A DNA stretch of 64,000 bases. It comes from Streptomyces sp. D2-8. Lineage in GTDB: Bacteria; Actinomycetota; Actinomycetes; Streptomycetales; Streptomycetaceae. The notes under the pieces were generated by a model. That model searched no databases. It saw nothing but the letters and a program-made list of their open reading frames with translations, and had not been told where the DNA came from. The stretch is from contig NZ_JAAHBP010000007.1 in assembly GCF_023184515.1 (NCBI RefSeq), positions 372,001 through 436,000 on the forward strand. The letters run 5' to 3'. Of the stretch, positions 35,647 through 44,683 are shown one piece after another (the stretch's first letter is position 1; each line of letters begins with the position of its first letter). The position numbers and the translations under genes are program-made.

Positions 35647-36413
35647 ATAACGCTGACGCCCGCCAGCCATCCGCCGTCGATCACGAACGGCTGCCCCGTG
35701 ATGTACGAGGAGTCCTGCGAGGTCAGGAACAGCGCGAGCCTGGCCACCTCCTCGGGCCGCCCGGCCCTGCCCAGCGGCACGAGCTTGCGGTACAGCCGGT
35801 CGAGCCCCTTCGCCGTCTCCTCCAGGTCGGCGTCCGGATCCAGCCGGGCCGGGTTGGACATCGCCGTGTCGATGGCCCCGGGGCAGACGGCGTTGACGCG
35901 TATCCCCCGCCCGGCCAGTTCCAGGGCGGCGACCCGGGTGAGACCGACCACGGCGTGCTTGGTCGCCGCGTAGGCGCCCACCGCGGCCATCCCGGTCAGA
36001 CCCGTGTAGGAGGCGGTGTTGACGATCGTGCCGCCGTCGGCCATCTCCGGTGCGACCGCCCTGATACCGAGGAAGCAGCCCACCTGGTTGACCTGGACGA
36101 CCCGCATGAACTCGTCGAGGGGTGTGTCGAGGAGGGAGTTGAAGCGCAGGATGCCGGCGTTGTTGACGAGCCCGTCGACGTGGCCGTACGCGTCCTTGGT
36201 GGCGGTGACGGCGGCCTGCCAGTCGTCCTCGCGGCCGACGTCGAGATGGACGTACCGTGCGCCGATCTCCTTCGCGAGGGCCTCTCCCTGGTCGTCGAGC
36301 ACGTCCGCGACGACCACCCGGGCCCCCTCGGCCGCGAACAGCCGGGCCTCCTGCTCACCCTGGCCGCGTGCGGCGCCGGTGACGATGACGGCCCGTCCGT
36401 CGAGCTTGCCCAT
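35643..36413 (-). CDS. Short-chain dehydrogenase/reductase (SDR)
   Basis: 256 residues from ATG 36413. Motifs: AVIVTGAARGQGEQEARLF (TGxxxGxG), VNNAGILRF (NNAG), Ser in NTASYTGLTG, catalytic YAATK, and the C-terminal ITGQPFVIDGGW. It is a classical NAD(P) SDR acting on a hydroxy or keto group. It has its own CTGACG operator 52 bases upstream and is followed, in the same direction, by the LLM operon. Confidence 0.92.
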   Translation of the reverse strand: MGKLDGRAVIVTGAARGQGEQEARLFAAEGARVVVADVLDDQGEALAKEIGARYVHLDVGREDDWQAAVTATKDAYGHVDGLVNNAGILRFNSLLDTPLDEFMRVVQVNQVGCFLGIRAVAPEMADGGTIVNTASYTGLTGMAAVGAYAATKHAVVGLTRVAALELAGRGIRVNAVCPGAIDTAMSNPARLDPDADLEETAKGLDRLYRKLVPLGRAGRPEEVARLALFLTSQDSSYITGQPFVIDGGWLAGVSVI

Positions 36414-36464
36414 TACGGCCCCCTTCACGGTGGACACGGTGGACTGCGCATCGTAACGGCATAC

Positions 36465-36479
36465 CTGACGATACGTCAG
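36465..36479. promoter_or_regulatory. Regulon operator site 4
   Basis: CTGACG-ATA-CGTCAG, perfect 6-bp arms, upstream of the SDR gene. It is about 100 bases from the divergent gene at 36579. Confidence 0.8.
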
Positions 36480-36578
36480 ATACAAGCTTGGGGCGTTGCC
36501 GAGGCGAATCTCACGTGACCGGCAAGTAGGGATGTTTGACCCTGTCGGGGGCGATCAGGACCGTCCAGGATCTGGCTC

Positions 36579-37322
36579 ATGGCCAAGAGGAGACTGAAGA
36601 ACAGGAAGATCAGGACCGTCGCGATCGGATCGGCTCTCGTGACCGGCGGAGCCGTGGCCACGGTACTGCTGCCGTCGGCGAACGCCGCCGACGAGAAGAC
36701 GCCCGAGCAGATCATGACGATGTGCCAGCGGGCGAAGGTACTCAACGGCAAGCAGCAGTCCATCTTCGATTTCGGCGGCCACCCGATCGCCGGACCGGGA
36801 TTCGCTTCGGACAACTGCGAGTTCATCGAGACGGACTTCGAGACCTTCGACGGACCGACCGAAAAGGCCTCCATCGACTTCCCCAACTGCGAACCCAACG
36901 CCACTGGACCGGCGAAGATATCGGTCACCTGGTCGGCCACGACGACACAAGGCCAGGGCAGATACACCGTCACCCAGCAGGGCGGCGGCGGAGGGCTCTT
37001 CGGAGCCCTGAGCGGCTCCTGGCTCAAGCACAAGGGCACCCTCGACCTCACCCTGAAGTCGGCGACCGCCAGTGACACGGAAGAGCGGGAGGTGCCGGTC
37101 GGCAAGGTGCTCCACATGGAGTTCACGCCCAAGATGCAGCGCATGACGGGCGAATGGCGGGTGCGGATCGACGCCCGCGAGGCGACGACGACCACCAACG
37201 CCACGCCGGAACAGAACTTCGTGGCACCGGAGGTCGTCGAGGGGCCGGTCCTGCTTCCGGGCGCCGCAGGCGCGCCCGGCGTCGCGGACGGCACATCCAG
37301 GCCCGTGCTGACCGATTGCTGA
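36579..37322 (+). CDS. Secreted protein of unknown function, first of a related pair
   Basis: 247 residues. A basic start and hydrophobic core (MAKRRLKNRKIRTVAIGSA) end at a likely ANA-AD signal cleavage site near residue 32. The mature part has the Cys-rich SDNCEFIETDF segment and alternating beta-type sequence, then a Gly-rich turn (QQGGGGGLFGALSG), a second amphipathic strand set, and REVPVGKVLHMEF. Its layout parallels the next gene: NCEF motif, strands, a P-x-GK turn. This recalls aerolysin/ETX-MTX2-type beta-pore proteins, but that is only a pattern reading. Confidence 0.65.
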   Translation: MAKRRLKNRKIRTVAIGSALVTGGAVATVLLPSANAADEKTPEQIMTMCQRAKVLNGKQQSIFDFGGHPIAGPGFASDNCEFIETDFETFDGPTEKASIDFPNCEPNATGPAKISVTWSATTTQGQGRYTVTQQGGGGGLFGALSGSWLKHKGTLDLTLKSATASDTEEREVPVGKVLHMEFTPKMQRMTGEWRVRIDAREATTTTNATPEQNFVAPEVVEGPVLLPGAAGAPGVADGTSRPVLTDC

Positions 37323-37370
37323 CACCCCGCGCACCCCTTCCCCCACCCCCTTTCCCCACAGGAGAACCCC

Positions 37371-38162
37371 ATGACAAGCGCCGGCCGCAAGAGAAGCCAC
37401 CGGAGCAGGAAGAAGCGCATCACCCTCGCCCTGGCCCCGGTGGCGGCCGTCGCGGTGGCCGTACCGCTGATGAACCCGGCCGGTGCCGCCACCCCTTCCG
37501 AAGTGAGCGCCGACTGTTCGGCGGACTCCGACAAGCTGGAGAACTGCGAGTTCGTCGACGTCCAGTTCAAACGGGACAGCCTCGGGCCGAACCAGCGGGT
37601 CTCCCCGGTGTCCGACAACTGCGGATCGACGAGCACCGCCTCGAAGACGTTCAACGTGAGCACGTCCGTCACCAGGGTCATTCAACTGGAGGACGGATTC
37701 ACGGCCGGCGCCGACACGAAACTCGGCAACTCCTTCTTCGAGATCGGCCTGAAGTTCAGCACCTCGGACATCAACATCACGCGTGACGACAAGGCGACCG
37801 GCCTGGCGTTCAGCAGGACGGACACCGTGCAGGCGGACAGCATCGCCTTCTTCATGTGGTCCGCGAAACGCACCGACGTGAGCGGATTCCTGCGGGCCAC
37901 GTACAAGGAGCCGCAGGACGGCCAGAAGGTGTTCTTCTCGCCGAGTGAGGGCGGCACGAGTGTGCACGTCTTCTATCCGCAGATCCTGAAGAACGGCACC
38001 CCCGACGGGCGCCTGTGGCTGCGCAACGTGAAGTGCGGGACGCCGGAGGCCGCGGGGCTGCTGAACTCCACACGCGCCCTCAGGTCCGAACCGGGCTTCG
38101 GTGAGGGCGGCGAGAACGTCACCGACGTCGACATCCCGCTCTCGGAGATACCGGCGCCGTAG
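37371..38162 (+). CDS. Secreted protein of unknown function, second of the pair
   Basis: 263 residues from ATG 37371 with AGGAGA upstream, 48 bases after the previous gene. The signal peptide (RITLALAPVAAVAVAVPLM) is cleaved near GAA-TP. ENCEFVDVQFKRD matches the neighbour's NCEF motif. The centre is rich in Thr/Ser alternation (KTFNVSTSVTRVIQLEDGF, FSTSDINITRDDKAT). Then comes FFMWSAKRTDVSGFLRATY, similar to the strand after the pore loop in ETX/MTX2 toxins. It is co-transcribed with the first gene and convergent to the LuxR gene. Confidence 0.65.
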   Translation: MTSAGRKRSHRSRKKRITLALAPVAAVAVAVPLMNPAGAATPSEVSADCSADSDKLENCEFVDVQFKRDSLGPNQRVSPVSDNCGSTSTASKTFNVSTSVTRVIQLEDGFTAGADTKLGNSFFEIGLKFSTSDINITRDDKATGLAFSRTDTVQADSIAFFMWSAKRTDVSGFLRATYKEPQDGQKVFFSPSEGGTSVHVFYPQILKNGTPDGRLWLRNVKCGTPEAAGLLNSTRALRSEPGFGEGGENVTDVDIPLSEIPAP

Positions 38163-38181
38163 CCGGGCGTACCGGAGGTTC

Positions 38182-38835
38182 TCAGACGCGAAGCACGGGC
38201 GCGGCTCCCAGCCACCTCAGGACCGCGTCCGTGCTGCCGCGCGCGTCCAGCTTGGCGTAGATGTTGCTGAGGTTGTTGCGCACCGTCTTCTCGCTCAGCC
38301 GTAACCGCAGCCCGATCTCCTTGGCGCCCAGCCCGGTCGACAACAGTTCCATGATCTGGCGCTCGCGCGGGGAGAGCAGCGTCCGCAGCCGCTCCATCGC
38401 CGCCCCGCCTTCGGACACCCGCCGCAGTCCTTCCCGCAGGGCCGCGCAGGCCGCCGGGGAGAGACAGGTGTGCCCGGCCGTGGCCCCCACGACGGCTGAG
38501 GAGAGCATGCGGGGGCAGTGGTCACCCTCGACCAGATAGCCCGCTCCCGCGCGGAAGACCTCGATGATCGTCCTGTAGTCCCGGCGAGGACTGACGACGA
38601 TCACCGGAGCCGCCGTACGCCCGCGTACGGCGGGCAGACCCGACGCCGTGTCCGACGGATCCTCGCAGCGCAGGATCACCACTTCCACGCCCCGGAGAGT
38701 CCGGAGCTCCTCGAAGGGCGGAGTCACCCGCACCGTCCGCCCCACGCACGGATCGTCCGGTGCCGGCCAGCCGGTGTGCGGCCAGGCGCCCTCGGGGCAG
38801 GCGAGGGCGACGGAGACTGACTGGGAAGTACGCAC
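38182..38835 (-). CDS. LuxR-family response-regulator-like protein
   Basis: 217 residues from the GTG at 38835 (GGAAGGA upstream); a GTG at 38853 would add six residues. The C-terminal LuxR HTH is clear: LLSPRERQIMELLSTGLGAK, EIGLRLRLSEKTVRNNLSNI. The N-terminal part looks like a receiver (VEVVILRCEDP, APVIVVSP, VFRAGAGYLVEG) but no phosphorylatable Asp pocket was found, so it may be an atypical receiver. No kinase is adjacent. It faces the two secreted genes. Confidence 0.85.
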   Translation of the reverse strand: MRTSQSVSVALACPEGAWPHTGWPAPDDPCVGRTVRVTPPFEELRTLRGVEVVILRCEDPSDTASGLPAVRGRTAAPVIVVSPRRDYRTIIEVFRAGAGYLVEGDHCPRMLSSAVVGATAGHTCLSPAACAALREGLRRVSEGGAAMERLRTLLSPRERQIMELLSTGLGAKEIGLRLRLSEKTVRNNLSNIYAKLDARGSTDAVLRWLGAAPVLRV

Positions 38836-38950
38836 GTCGTTGTGTCCTTCCACCGGATCCGTGGGTCCGTACGTGCGTAGATACGCGACGCGACGCGGAT
38901 ATGTTCAATCTTTCAAGGACCCTCGGCCCCCTGGTCGACGGCTGCGTGCT

Positions 38951-40996
38951 TCAGGTCCACGGGTTCGCGGAGCACGGCGTCGCGGTGGCGGCCCCGGTGG
39001 CGGGCATCTCCGGGACGATCAGCTTCTGGCCGGGGCTCAGCACGGGTTCGTCCAGGAAGTTGAGCGCCATGAGGTAGGGGACGTTCGTCCGGTACCGGCA
39101 GGCGAGTTCGGGCAGGGTGACGTTCGGCGGCACCCGGATCGTGCGGTGGGAGACGACGTCCTGGCCACTCGGGCTGGGCAGGGGCAGGCAGACGTACTGG
39201 TACGGCCGGTACCCGGGAGGGCACGTCGGTGTTCGCGGCTCCAGGGTGAGTGTGTACGCCGGTGGCGTGGTGCGATCCGGCGGCGGGACATGAGAGATCC
39301 GGTAGCTGCCGTAGAAGAGCAGCAACGTCACCGCGGACGCCAGGAAGGCTCCCACCTGGAGCTTTCGCGGCGGGCCGGCGCGGCGTCCCCGGCCGGCCGA
39401 CTCGGCGGGCCGGGCCGGGCCGGCGGCCCGGGACGGAACACCGGCGGCGGGACCGGCAAAGGCGAGCGGGGCCTCCAGGGCGACCTCACAGCGCAGCAGC
39501 GCGGACCGGAGCCGGGCCACCTGCCCGGGGTACTCGACCGCGCCGGCCACCGCCTCCAGTGCCGTGACCGCGTCGGTGTCAGCCGGGACCGGCACCCCGG
39601 GCCGCCCGGTCCAGTCGGCCCGCCAGCCCGCCCGGCCGGCGTCGACCAGGCTCTGGCCCACGAGCACCCGAAGAGCGACCGCGGACGGCTCCTCGCCGAG
39701 ATCACCCCACTGCCGGGCACCCCAGCGGACGTCCCGCAGCGCCTGCGCCAGTTCCTCGCCCCGGCCCGCTTCGACGAGGTCCAGGACACCGCCGAGCGTC
39801 CGGCGGGAGCGCGCGAGGAGTCCCAGGGCCGCGTCCAGATCCGTCACGGCACGAACGGTTCGCCACTCCTCCGCCCGGGCCCGCCATTCCCGCCAGGGAA
39901 TCGTGGAGACTTCCCCGTCCGGTGGCGCCGCCTCGGACAGCAGCGCGGTCAGCACACCGGTCGGCAGGGTGCCCGAGGGGCCGAGCAGCGCCGTGGCGGC
40001 TCGTGGGTCACCGTGGTCCGGCGACGACGGGCGCCGCTGAAGCGCCTGGAGCCGCTCGCGGAGCGGCGGGTGGGAGTCGAACAGCCGCCGCCGCTCCTGC
40101 GGGCGCTCCCGGCACCGGCGGTCCAGCACCGCGCGGTACCCGGCGTCGGTGAACATCGCGGTGAAGGCGGCCATCGGGTCGTCGGGCAGCCTGCCGGCCT
40201 CGGCCATGGGGGTGAGGTAGCGGGCGCGGAAGTCATCCCAGGCCCCGGTGACCGCGCCGATGGCGCACAGGGCGTCGGCCGTCGCCCGGCCCCCCGCGAC
40301 CGAGGCGGCCGCCGCGTCGGCCTCCAGCTCCTGGCGGCGCCGGACCGCGAAGGACAACGCCCGGTACATCCAGGCGTACGCGGAGACCGTCAGATGCTGG
40401 AATCCGGTGTAGACGGTGACGACGGGGTTGCCCACCTCGGGGCGTGCGAAGCTCTGTTGTGCGCGGTCCAGCGCGACCGCCCCCTGGTACACGGTCGCGG
40501 CGAAGCGGGTGTGGCCGTGCGAGTAGTGGCCCAGTTCGTGGCAGAGCACCGCGCGCAGTTCGTCCGCCCGCAACGCGGCCAGCAGCGGCAGCCCGACGTA
40601 CAGGCACCGGCCGCCGCCCTGGGAGGGGCCCTCGCCGACCGCCGCGTTCGGCTCCAGGGTGACGCGGATGTCCGTGGGGATCGGCGCGTCCACCGCGTCC
40701 GCCAGCTCCATCACCGTCTCCCACAGCCCGGGGGCGTCGTCCAGGTCGACCGGCGTGGTCCCGGGACGGGGCCGGTGGCGGTCCGGCACGAAGACCTTCG
40801 TCAGCGCCAGAGCGGCCAGCACGCCGAACACGGCGTAGAACGGCGACATCGGCCAGCCCCACCGGGTCTCCGGATCGAACATGATCCGCATCATCTGCGT
40901 GCCGAAGACGGCGTAGCCCACGGTCAGTGCGACGGCCAGCAGGTAGAAGCCCACCACCAGGGTCAGCGCGAGCAGGGAGCGCAGGGCCGCCGTCAC
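38951..40996 (-). CDS. M48-family membrane protease with C-terminal LysM domain
   Basis: 681 residues from the GTG at 40996, overlapping the sigma-factor stop. Two N-terminal helices (residues 5-30 and 50-70) precede the zinc site CHELGHYSHG near residue 180 and a Glu-containing RRRQELEADAAAASVAGG block, as in HtpX/Ste24 peptidases. A third helix lies near residue 545. The last 80 residues form a LysM-like domain (VTLPELACRYRTNVPYLMAL, then LSPGQKLIVPE). The combination suggests a membrane protease that senses or is localised by peptidoglycan. It is the last gene of the small-protein/sigma/protease operon. Confidence 0.85.
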   Translation of the reverse strand: MTAALRSLLALTLVVGFYLLAVALTVGYAVFGTQMMRIMFDPETRWGWPMSPFYAVFGVLAALALTKVFVPDRHRPRPGTTPVDLDDAPGLWETVMELADAVDAPIPTDIRVTLEPNAAVGEGPSQGGGRCLYVGLPLLAALRADELRAVLCHELGHYSHGHTRFAATVYQGAVALDRAQQSFARPEVGNPVVTVYTGFQHLTVSAYAWMYRALSFAVRRRQELEADAAAASVAGGRATADALCAIGAVTGAWDDFRARYLTPMAEAGRLPDDPMAAFTAMFTDAGYRAVLDRRCRERPQERRRLFDSHPPLRERLQALQRRPSSPDHGDPRAATALLGPSGTLPTGVLTALLSEAAPPDGEVSTIPWREWRARAEEWRTVRAVTDLDAALGLLARSRRTLGGVLDLVEAGRGEELAQALRDVRWGARQWGDLGEEPSAVALRVLVGQSLVDAGRAGWRADWTGRPGVPVPADTDAVTALEAVAGAVEYPGQVARLRSALLRCEVALEAPLAFAGPAAGVPSRAAGPARPAESAGRGRRAGPPRKLQVGAFLASAVTLLLFYGSYRISHVPPPDRTTPPAYTLTLEPRTPTCPPGYRPYQYVCLPLPSPSGQDVVSHRTIRVPPNVTLPELACRYRTNVPYLMALNFLDEPVLSPGQKLIVPEMPATGAATATPCSANPWT

Positions 40997-41778
40997 GTCC
41001 GGTCCCCCGTCCCCTCGGGCCCGGTCGCCCGGGTCGCCCCGGCCGTCCCGGTCACGGCGGCGAGCACCGCGTCCAGCGCGTCCGACCGGGCGGCGACCCC
41101 TCCGCGCAGCCACAGCTCGGTGCGCCGCAGCACCCCGGCCAGCGGATCCGCCGGCTCCCCCGCCGCGATCCGGTGCGCGGCGGGAGCGTCCCGGAAGGCG
41201 CCGGACGGCACCAGTTCGTCCCAGCCGTGCAGTCCGTCCCGGTCGCCCCCGCCCTCGTCGTCCACCATGCCGAGCCCCTTCTCGAGGTGCCTGCGGGCGT
41301 TGAACACACCAGCCGCGACCGAGCCCCGCCGCAGGCCCAGTTCCTCGGCGATCTCCGCCTGCGTCATCCCCTCCAGACAGTGCAGGACCAGCACGGTCCG
41401 CTGCCGGGGCGGCAGCCCGGCCAGGGCGGACAGCACGGCGCGCGCCTCAGCCGTCTGTTCCACGCTCGCCGTCGGCGGCGGCTGGGGCAGCCGGGTCTCG
41501 GCCGAGCGGCGCCGAGCACGACGGCGGTCGGCCGCCCACAGCCGCTGGCGGACCACCCGGTACACCCAGGCGTCGGGCGCGTCGTAGGCACGCAGCCGCT
41601 CCCAGCGGCGGAACGCCTCCGCGTACCCCTCCTGGACGGCGTCCTCGGCGTCCTGGCGGTGGCCGCACAGCAGGAGGGCACGTGCCAGCATGCCGGGATA
41701 CGAGCGCTCGAAGAAGCCCGCGAATCCCCCGTCGGCCGTCCCGCCGGCCTCTTCGGTCTCCGCCCTCTGTGTCGTCAT
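40993..41778 (-). CDS. ECF (SigE-type) RNA polymerase sigma factor
   Basis: 261 residues from ATG 41778. Region 2: FFERSYPGMLARALLLCG, HRQDAEDAVQEGYAEAFRRW, APDAWVYRVVRQRLW. Region 4: LPPRQRTVLVLHCLEGMTQ, AEIAEELGLRRGSVAAGVFN. A C-terminal extension of about 85 residues follows. No anti-sigma gene is next to it. The start overlaps the stop of an upstream small membrane protein gene (ATGA), and the stop overlaps the protease gene. A sigma-controlled envelope-stress unit is likely. Confidence 0.9.
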   Translation of the reverse strand: MTTQRAETEEAGGTADGGFAGFFERSYPGMLARALLLCGHRQDAEDAVQEGYAEAFRRWERLRAYDAPDAWVYRVVRQRLWAADRRRARRRSAETRLPQPPPTASVEQTAEARAVLSALAGLPPRQRTVLVLHCLEGMTQAEIAEELGLRRGSVAAGVFNARRHLEKGLGMVDDEGGGDRDGLHGWDELVPSGAFRDAPAAHRIAAGEPADPLAGVLRRTELWLRGGVAARSDALDAVLAAVTGTAGATRATGPEGTGDRT

Positions 41779-41984
41779 CCGCGCGCGTCCTCTCCCCGAG
41801 CCTGCCTCAGCGCCAGTCGTGCGCGGTCCGCTCCGCGGTGTTCCAGGACGAGTCCGTCGTGTCCGCAGGCCCGGGCCAGCACCACGAGCCGCCGCCGTTC
41901 CCGGCACATCAGGCAGAAGATCAGCACCCTCGGGAACGCCGTCACCACGCCCACCAGGGCCACCACGGTTACCGTGTCACGCAT
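41775..41984 (-). CDS. Small one-helix membrane protein coupled to the ECF sigma gene
   Basis: 69 residues from ATG 41984 (GGAGAG about ten bases upstream). One N-terminal hydrophobic helix, MRDTVTVVALVGVVTAF, followed by FPRVLIFCLMCRERRR and an Arg-rich tail. The stop overlaps the sigma-factor start by four bases, strong evidence for a real, translationally coupled gene. It could be a compact membrane anti-sigma factor or a signal receptor. No known family was recognised. Confidence 0.65.
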   Translation of the reverse strand: MRDTVTVVALVGVVTAFPRVLIFCLMCRERRRLVVLARACGHDGLVLEHRGADRARLALRQARGEDARG

Positions 41985-42295
41985 CGGGCAAGCACTCTCC
42001 TGTGTCCGGGGACGAATGGTGTGTCCTGCCCAGTAACAGCACCTGAGCGGCAGAGTGTTTACCCGCACTTCGGGAATTCCCGCACGACGCCCCTGCGACA
42101 CCCGGTAACGGTGCGTCACGGCCCGCCGGTATGCGTCCTCAGCGGTCCTTGCACTGCGAGCGTCCGAACAGGTCGCGTGGTCCGGTGCCGTGCATCGCAA
42201 GGCGCCGGAGGACCCTGGACGGGGTACCCCCTCCTCGTGGGGGTCCGGCGCGGCGCCAGGCCGCGTGCCCCGGGCGCTCGCAGGGCGAGGACCCC
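41985..42295. other. Intergenic region without a gene
   Basis: This 311-base gap holds the promoter region of the small-protein/ECF/protease operon, including a perfect palindrome CGGGAATTCCCG (42071-42082) that could carry an ECF-type -35 element on the minus strand, and the terminator of the LLM gene. No convincing reading frame is present. Confidence 0.6.
42226..42244 (-). terminator. Hairpin after the LLM gene
   Basis: ACCCCC (42226-42231) pairs with GGGGGT (42239-42244) across a 7-base loop, 52 bases downstream of the leftward LLM stop. Confidence 0.55.
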
Positions 42296-43216
42296 TCAGA
42301 GCAGCGGCCCCACCTCGGCCCCGAACGCGGCGACCTGGTCCACGAGTTCGCGCCTGCCCCGGCTGCGGAACCGCACCTGGATCTGGTGCACACCCATCGC
42401 CCGGTACGCCCGCAGCGACTCGGCGAGCTCCTGCGGACCGCCGGTGAGGGTCCGGCGCCCCACGTCCCACCGGGGCGTGCCGACGTACAGCGGCTCGACG
42501 ATGGCGCCCACGGTGAACGCGCCCTGGGCGCGGGCCTTCTCGCGCAACTCCCTGATGCGGGCGATCTGTGCGGGCAGCCGGTCCCTCGGATCGCCCTGCG
42601 GCAGCCACCCGTCGCCCTTCAGCGCGGCCCGTCGTACGGCGGCGGGCGAGGAGCCGCCGACCCACAGGGGGACCCGGTCCTGCGCCGGCCGGGGCCGCTG
42701 CCCGAGCCCTTCGAAGTCGTACAGCTTGCCGTGGTGTTCGGGGAACTCGTCGGGTCCGAGGGCGGCGCGCAGGGCGTCGACGCACTCGTCGAGCACGGCC
42801 CCGCGCCCGCGGAAGTCGACGCCCAGGGCGTCGAACTCCTCCTGGACGTGTCCGGCGCCGACCCCGAGGACCAGCCGGCCGCCACTGAGGTGGTCGAGGG
42901 TGGCGTACTGCTTGGCGGTGAGCAGCGGGTGCCGCAGCCCGACGATCGCGACGTGGCTGAGCAGCCGGACGCGTTCGGTGGCTGCGGCGAGGAAGGCGAG
43001 CGTGGCGACGGGGTCGTACCAGACGGTGCTCATGGCGGCGGCGAGCCGGCGGGGGATGCCGACGTGGTCGCAACCGGCGAGGTAGTCGAACCCGGCCCGG
43101 TCGGCGGCGCGGGCGATCTCCAGCAGGTCCTCCGGCCCGGCCTCCGCCTCCCACCCCTCGGCGTAGAGGGTGCTCTGCGACTGGACGGGAAGCTGCATCC
43201 CGTACCGCAGGCTCAC
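42296..43216 (-). CDS. LLM-class F420-dependent oxidoreductase
   Basis: 306 residues from the GTG at 43216, overlapping the amidohydrolase stop by four bases. It is a luciferase-like barrel: GFDYLAGCDHVGIPRRLAAA, LLSHVAIVGLRHPLLTAKQY, ATLDHLSGGRLVLGVGAGHV and VHQIQVRFRSRG at the end. The branch with LDHLSGGR and GAGHVQEEF is usually F420-dependent. It is the second gene of an operon with the amidohydrolase, under a CTGACG operator. A hairpin terminator follows. Confidence 0.9.
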   Translation of the reverse strand: MSLRYGMQLPVQSQSTLYAEGWEAEAGPEDLLEIARAADRAGFDYLAGCDHVGIPRRLAAAMSTVWYDPVATLAFLAAATERVRLLSHVAIVGLRHPLLTAKQYATLDHLSGGRLVLGVGAGHVQEEFDALGVDFRGRGAVLDECVDALRAALGPDEFPEHHGKLYDFEGLGQRPRPAQDRVPLWVGGSSPAAVRRAALKGDGWLPQGDPRDRLPAQIARIRELREKARAQGAFTVGAIVEPLYVGTPRWDVGRRTLTGGPQELAESLRAYRAMGVHQIQVRFRSRGRRELVDQVAAFGAEVGPLL

Positions 43217-44457
43217 CGCGCACCACCGCCGCCCGGCCACAGCCCCTCGGCCGTGAGCCCGAGCAGCTCGATGGCGTTCCCCCGCACGATCCGCTCGACC
43301 ACGTCGGGCTCCAGGTGCCCCATCTGCGCCTCGCCGACCTCGCGGGACTTGGGCCAGGTGGAGTCGGAGTGCGGGTAGTCGGTCTCGTAGAGGACGTTGC
43401 CGACGCCGATGGAGTCGAGGTTGCGCAGTCCGAAGGCGTCGTCGAAGAAGCAGCCGTAGACGTGTTCGGCGAACAGCTCCGACGGCGGCCGGTGCACCTT
43501 GTCGGCGACGCCGCCCCAGCCGCGGTTCTCCTCCCACACCACGTCGGCCCGCTCCAGGATGTAGGGGATCCAGCCGATCTGCCCCTCGGCGTACATGACC
43601 TTGAGGTTCGGGAACTGCTCGAACTTGCCGCTCATCAGCCAGTCGACCATGGAGAAGCAGCAGTTGGCGTAGGTGATGGTGGAGCCGACGGCGGGTGGGG
43701 CGTCCGCGGAGGTGGACGGCATACGGCTGCTGGAGCCGATGTGCATGGCGACGACCGTGCCGGTCTCGTCGCACGCGGCGAGGAACGGGTCCCAGGCGTC
43801 GGTGTGGATGGAGGGCAGCCCGAGGAACGGCGGTATCTCGGAGAAGGCGACGGCACGGACACCGCGGGCGGCGTTGCGCCGGACCTCCGCCGCCGCCAGT
43901 TCGGCGTCCCACAGCGGGATGAGGGGCAGGGGGATGAGCCGCCCGTGCGCGTCCGGGCCGCACCACTCCTCCACCATCCAGTCGTTGTAGGCGCGTACGC
44001 AGAGCAGGCCCAGCTCGTGGTCCTTCGCCTCGGTGAAGGTCTGGCCGCAGAAGCGCGGGAAGGTCGGGAAGCACAGGGCGGACTGGACGTGGTTGACGTC
44101 CATGTCGGCCAGCCGCTCGGTGACGTCGTAGGAACCGGGCCGCATCTGCTCGTACGTGATGACCTCGAGCCTGATCTCGTCCCGGTCGTACCCGACCGCG
44201 GTGTCGAGCCGGGTCAGGGGCCGCCGGAGATCCTCGTAGACCCACCAGTCCCCGACGGGCCCGTCGTCCCCGGGCTGCCCCATGACCGGCTTGAAGCGGC
44301 CTCCGAGGAAGGTCATTTCCTTCACGGGAGCCCGGACGATCCGCGGCCCGACGCCCCGGTACTTCTCCGGAAGCCGGTCCTGCCAGACGTTCGCGGGCTC
44401 CACGGTGTGGTCGTCCACGGAGATGATCAGCGGAAACGTGCTGTCGTGGGTGTCCAT
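43213..44457 (-). CDS. Metal-dependent amidohydrolase/decarboxylase (ACMSD-like)
   Basis: 414 residues from ATG 44457; a GTG at 44466 would add three. SVDDHTVEPANVW supplies the first metal ligands. FPTFPRFCGQTF, MHIGSSSRMPS and NVLYETDYPHSDSTWPKS (catalytic Asp, then DYPHSD) match the amidohydrolase_2 family with members that open or decarboxylate rings. It is the first gene of the amidohydrolase-LLM operon. The start is only about 20 bases from the operator, so the mRNA leader is very short. Confidence 0.87.
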   Translation of the reverse strand: MDTHDSTFPLIISVDDHTVEPANVWQDRLPEKYRGVGPRIVRAPVKEMTFLGGRFKPVMGQPGDDGPVGDWWVYEDLRRPLTRLDTAVGYDRDEIRLEVITYEQMRPGSYDVTERLADMDVNHVQSALCFPTFPRFCGQTFTEAKDHELGLLCVRAYNDWMVEEWCGPDAHGRLIPLPLIPLWDAELAAAEVRRNAARGVRAVAFSEIPPFLGLPSIHTDAWDPFLAACDETGTVVAMHIGSSSRMPSTSADAPPAVGSTITYANCCFSMVDWLMSGKFEQFPNLKVMYAEGQIGWIPYILERADVVWEENRGWGGVADKVHRPPSELFAEHVYGCFFDDAFGLRNLDSIGVGNVLYETDYPHSDSTWPKSREVGEAQMGHLEPDVVERIVRGNAIELLGLTAEGLWPGGGGAR

Positions 44458-44478
44458 GACGCTCACGGTAGCGCCGAT

Positions 44479-44493
44479 CTGACGGGGCGTCAG
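44479..44493. promoter_or_regulatory. Regulon operator site 5
   Basis: CTGACG-GGG-CGTCAG, perfect 6-bp arms, about 20 bases upstream of the amidohydrolase start. Rightward, afsR begins 190 bases away. Confidence 0.8.
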
Positions 44494-44683
44494 CTATGTG
44501 TACAGGGGCTGATTCCGGCCATGATGGCCTGATGCACGCGGTCCGGACGGGCGCGCGCGGAGAGAGTGTGCAGACCTGGTGGGCTCCCGTGTGCCGCCCT
44601 GTGATCGGTGTCTCCCACGGCTGACGTATCCGCCGTCAACAAGGCAAACTGGCGTGGTTGCTCAGGATGTCTAGGGGGACTGC

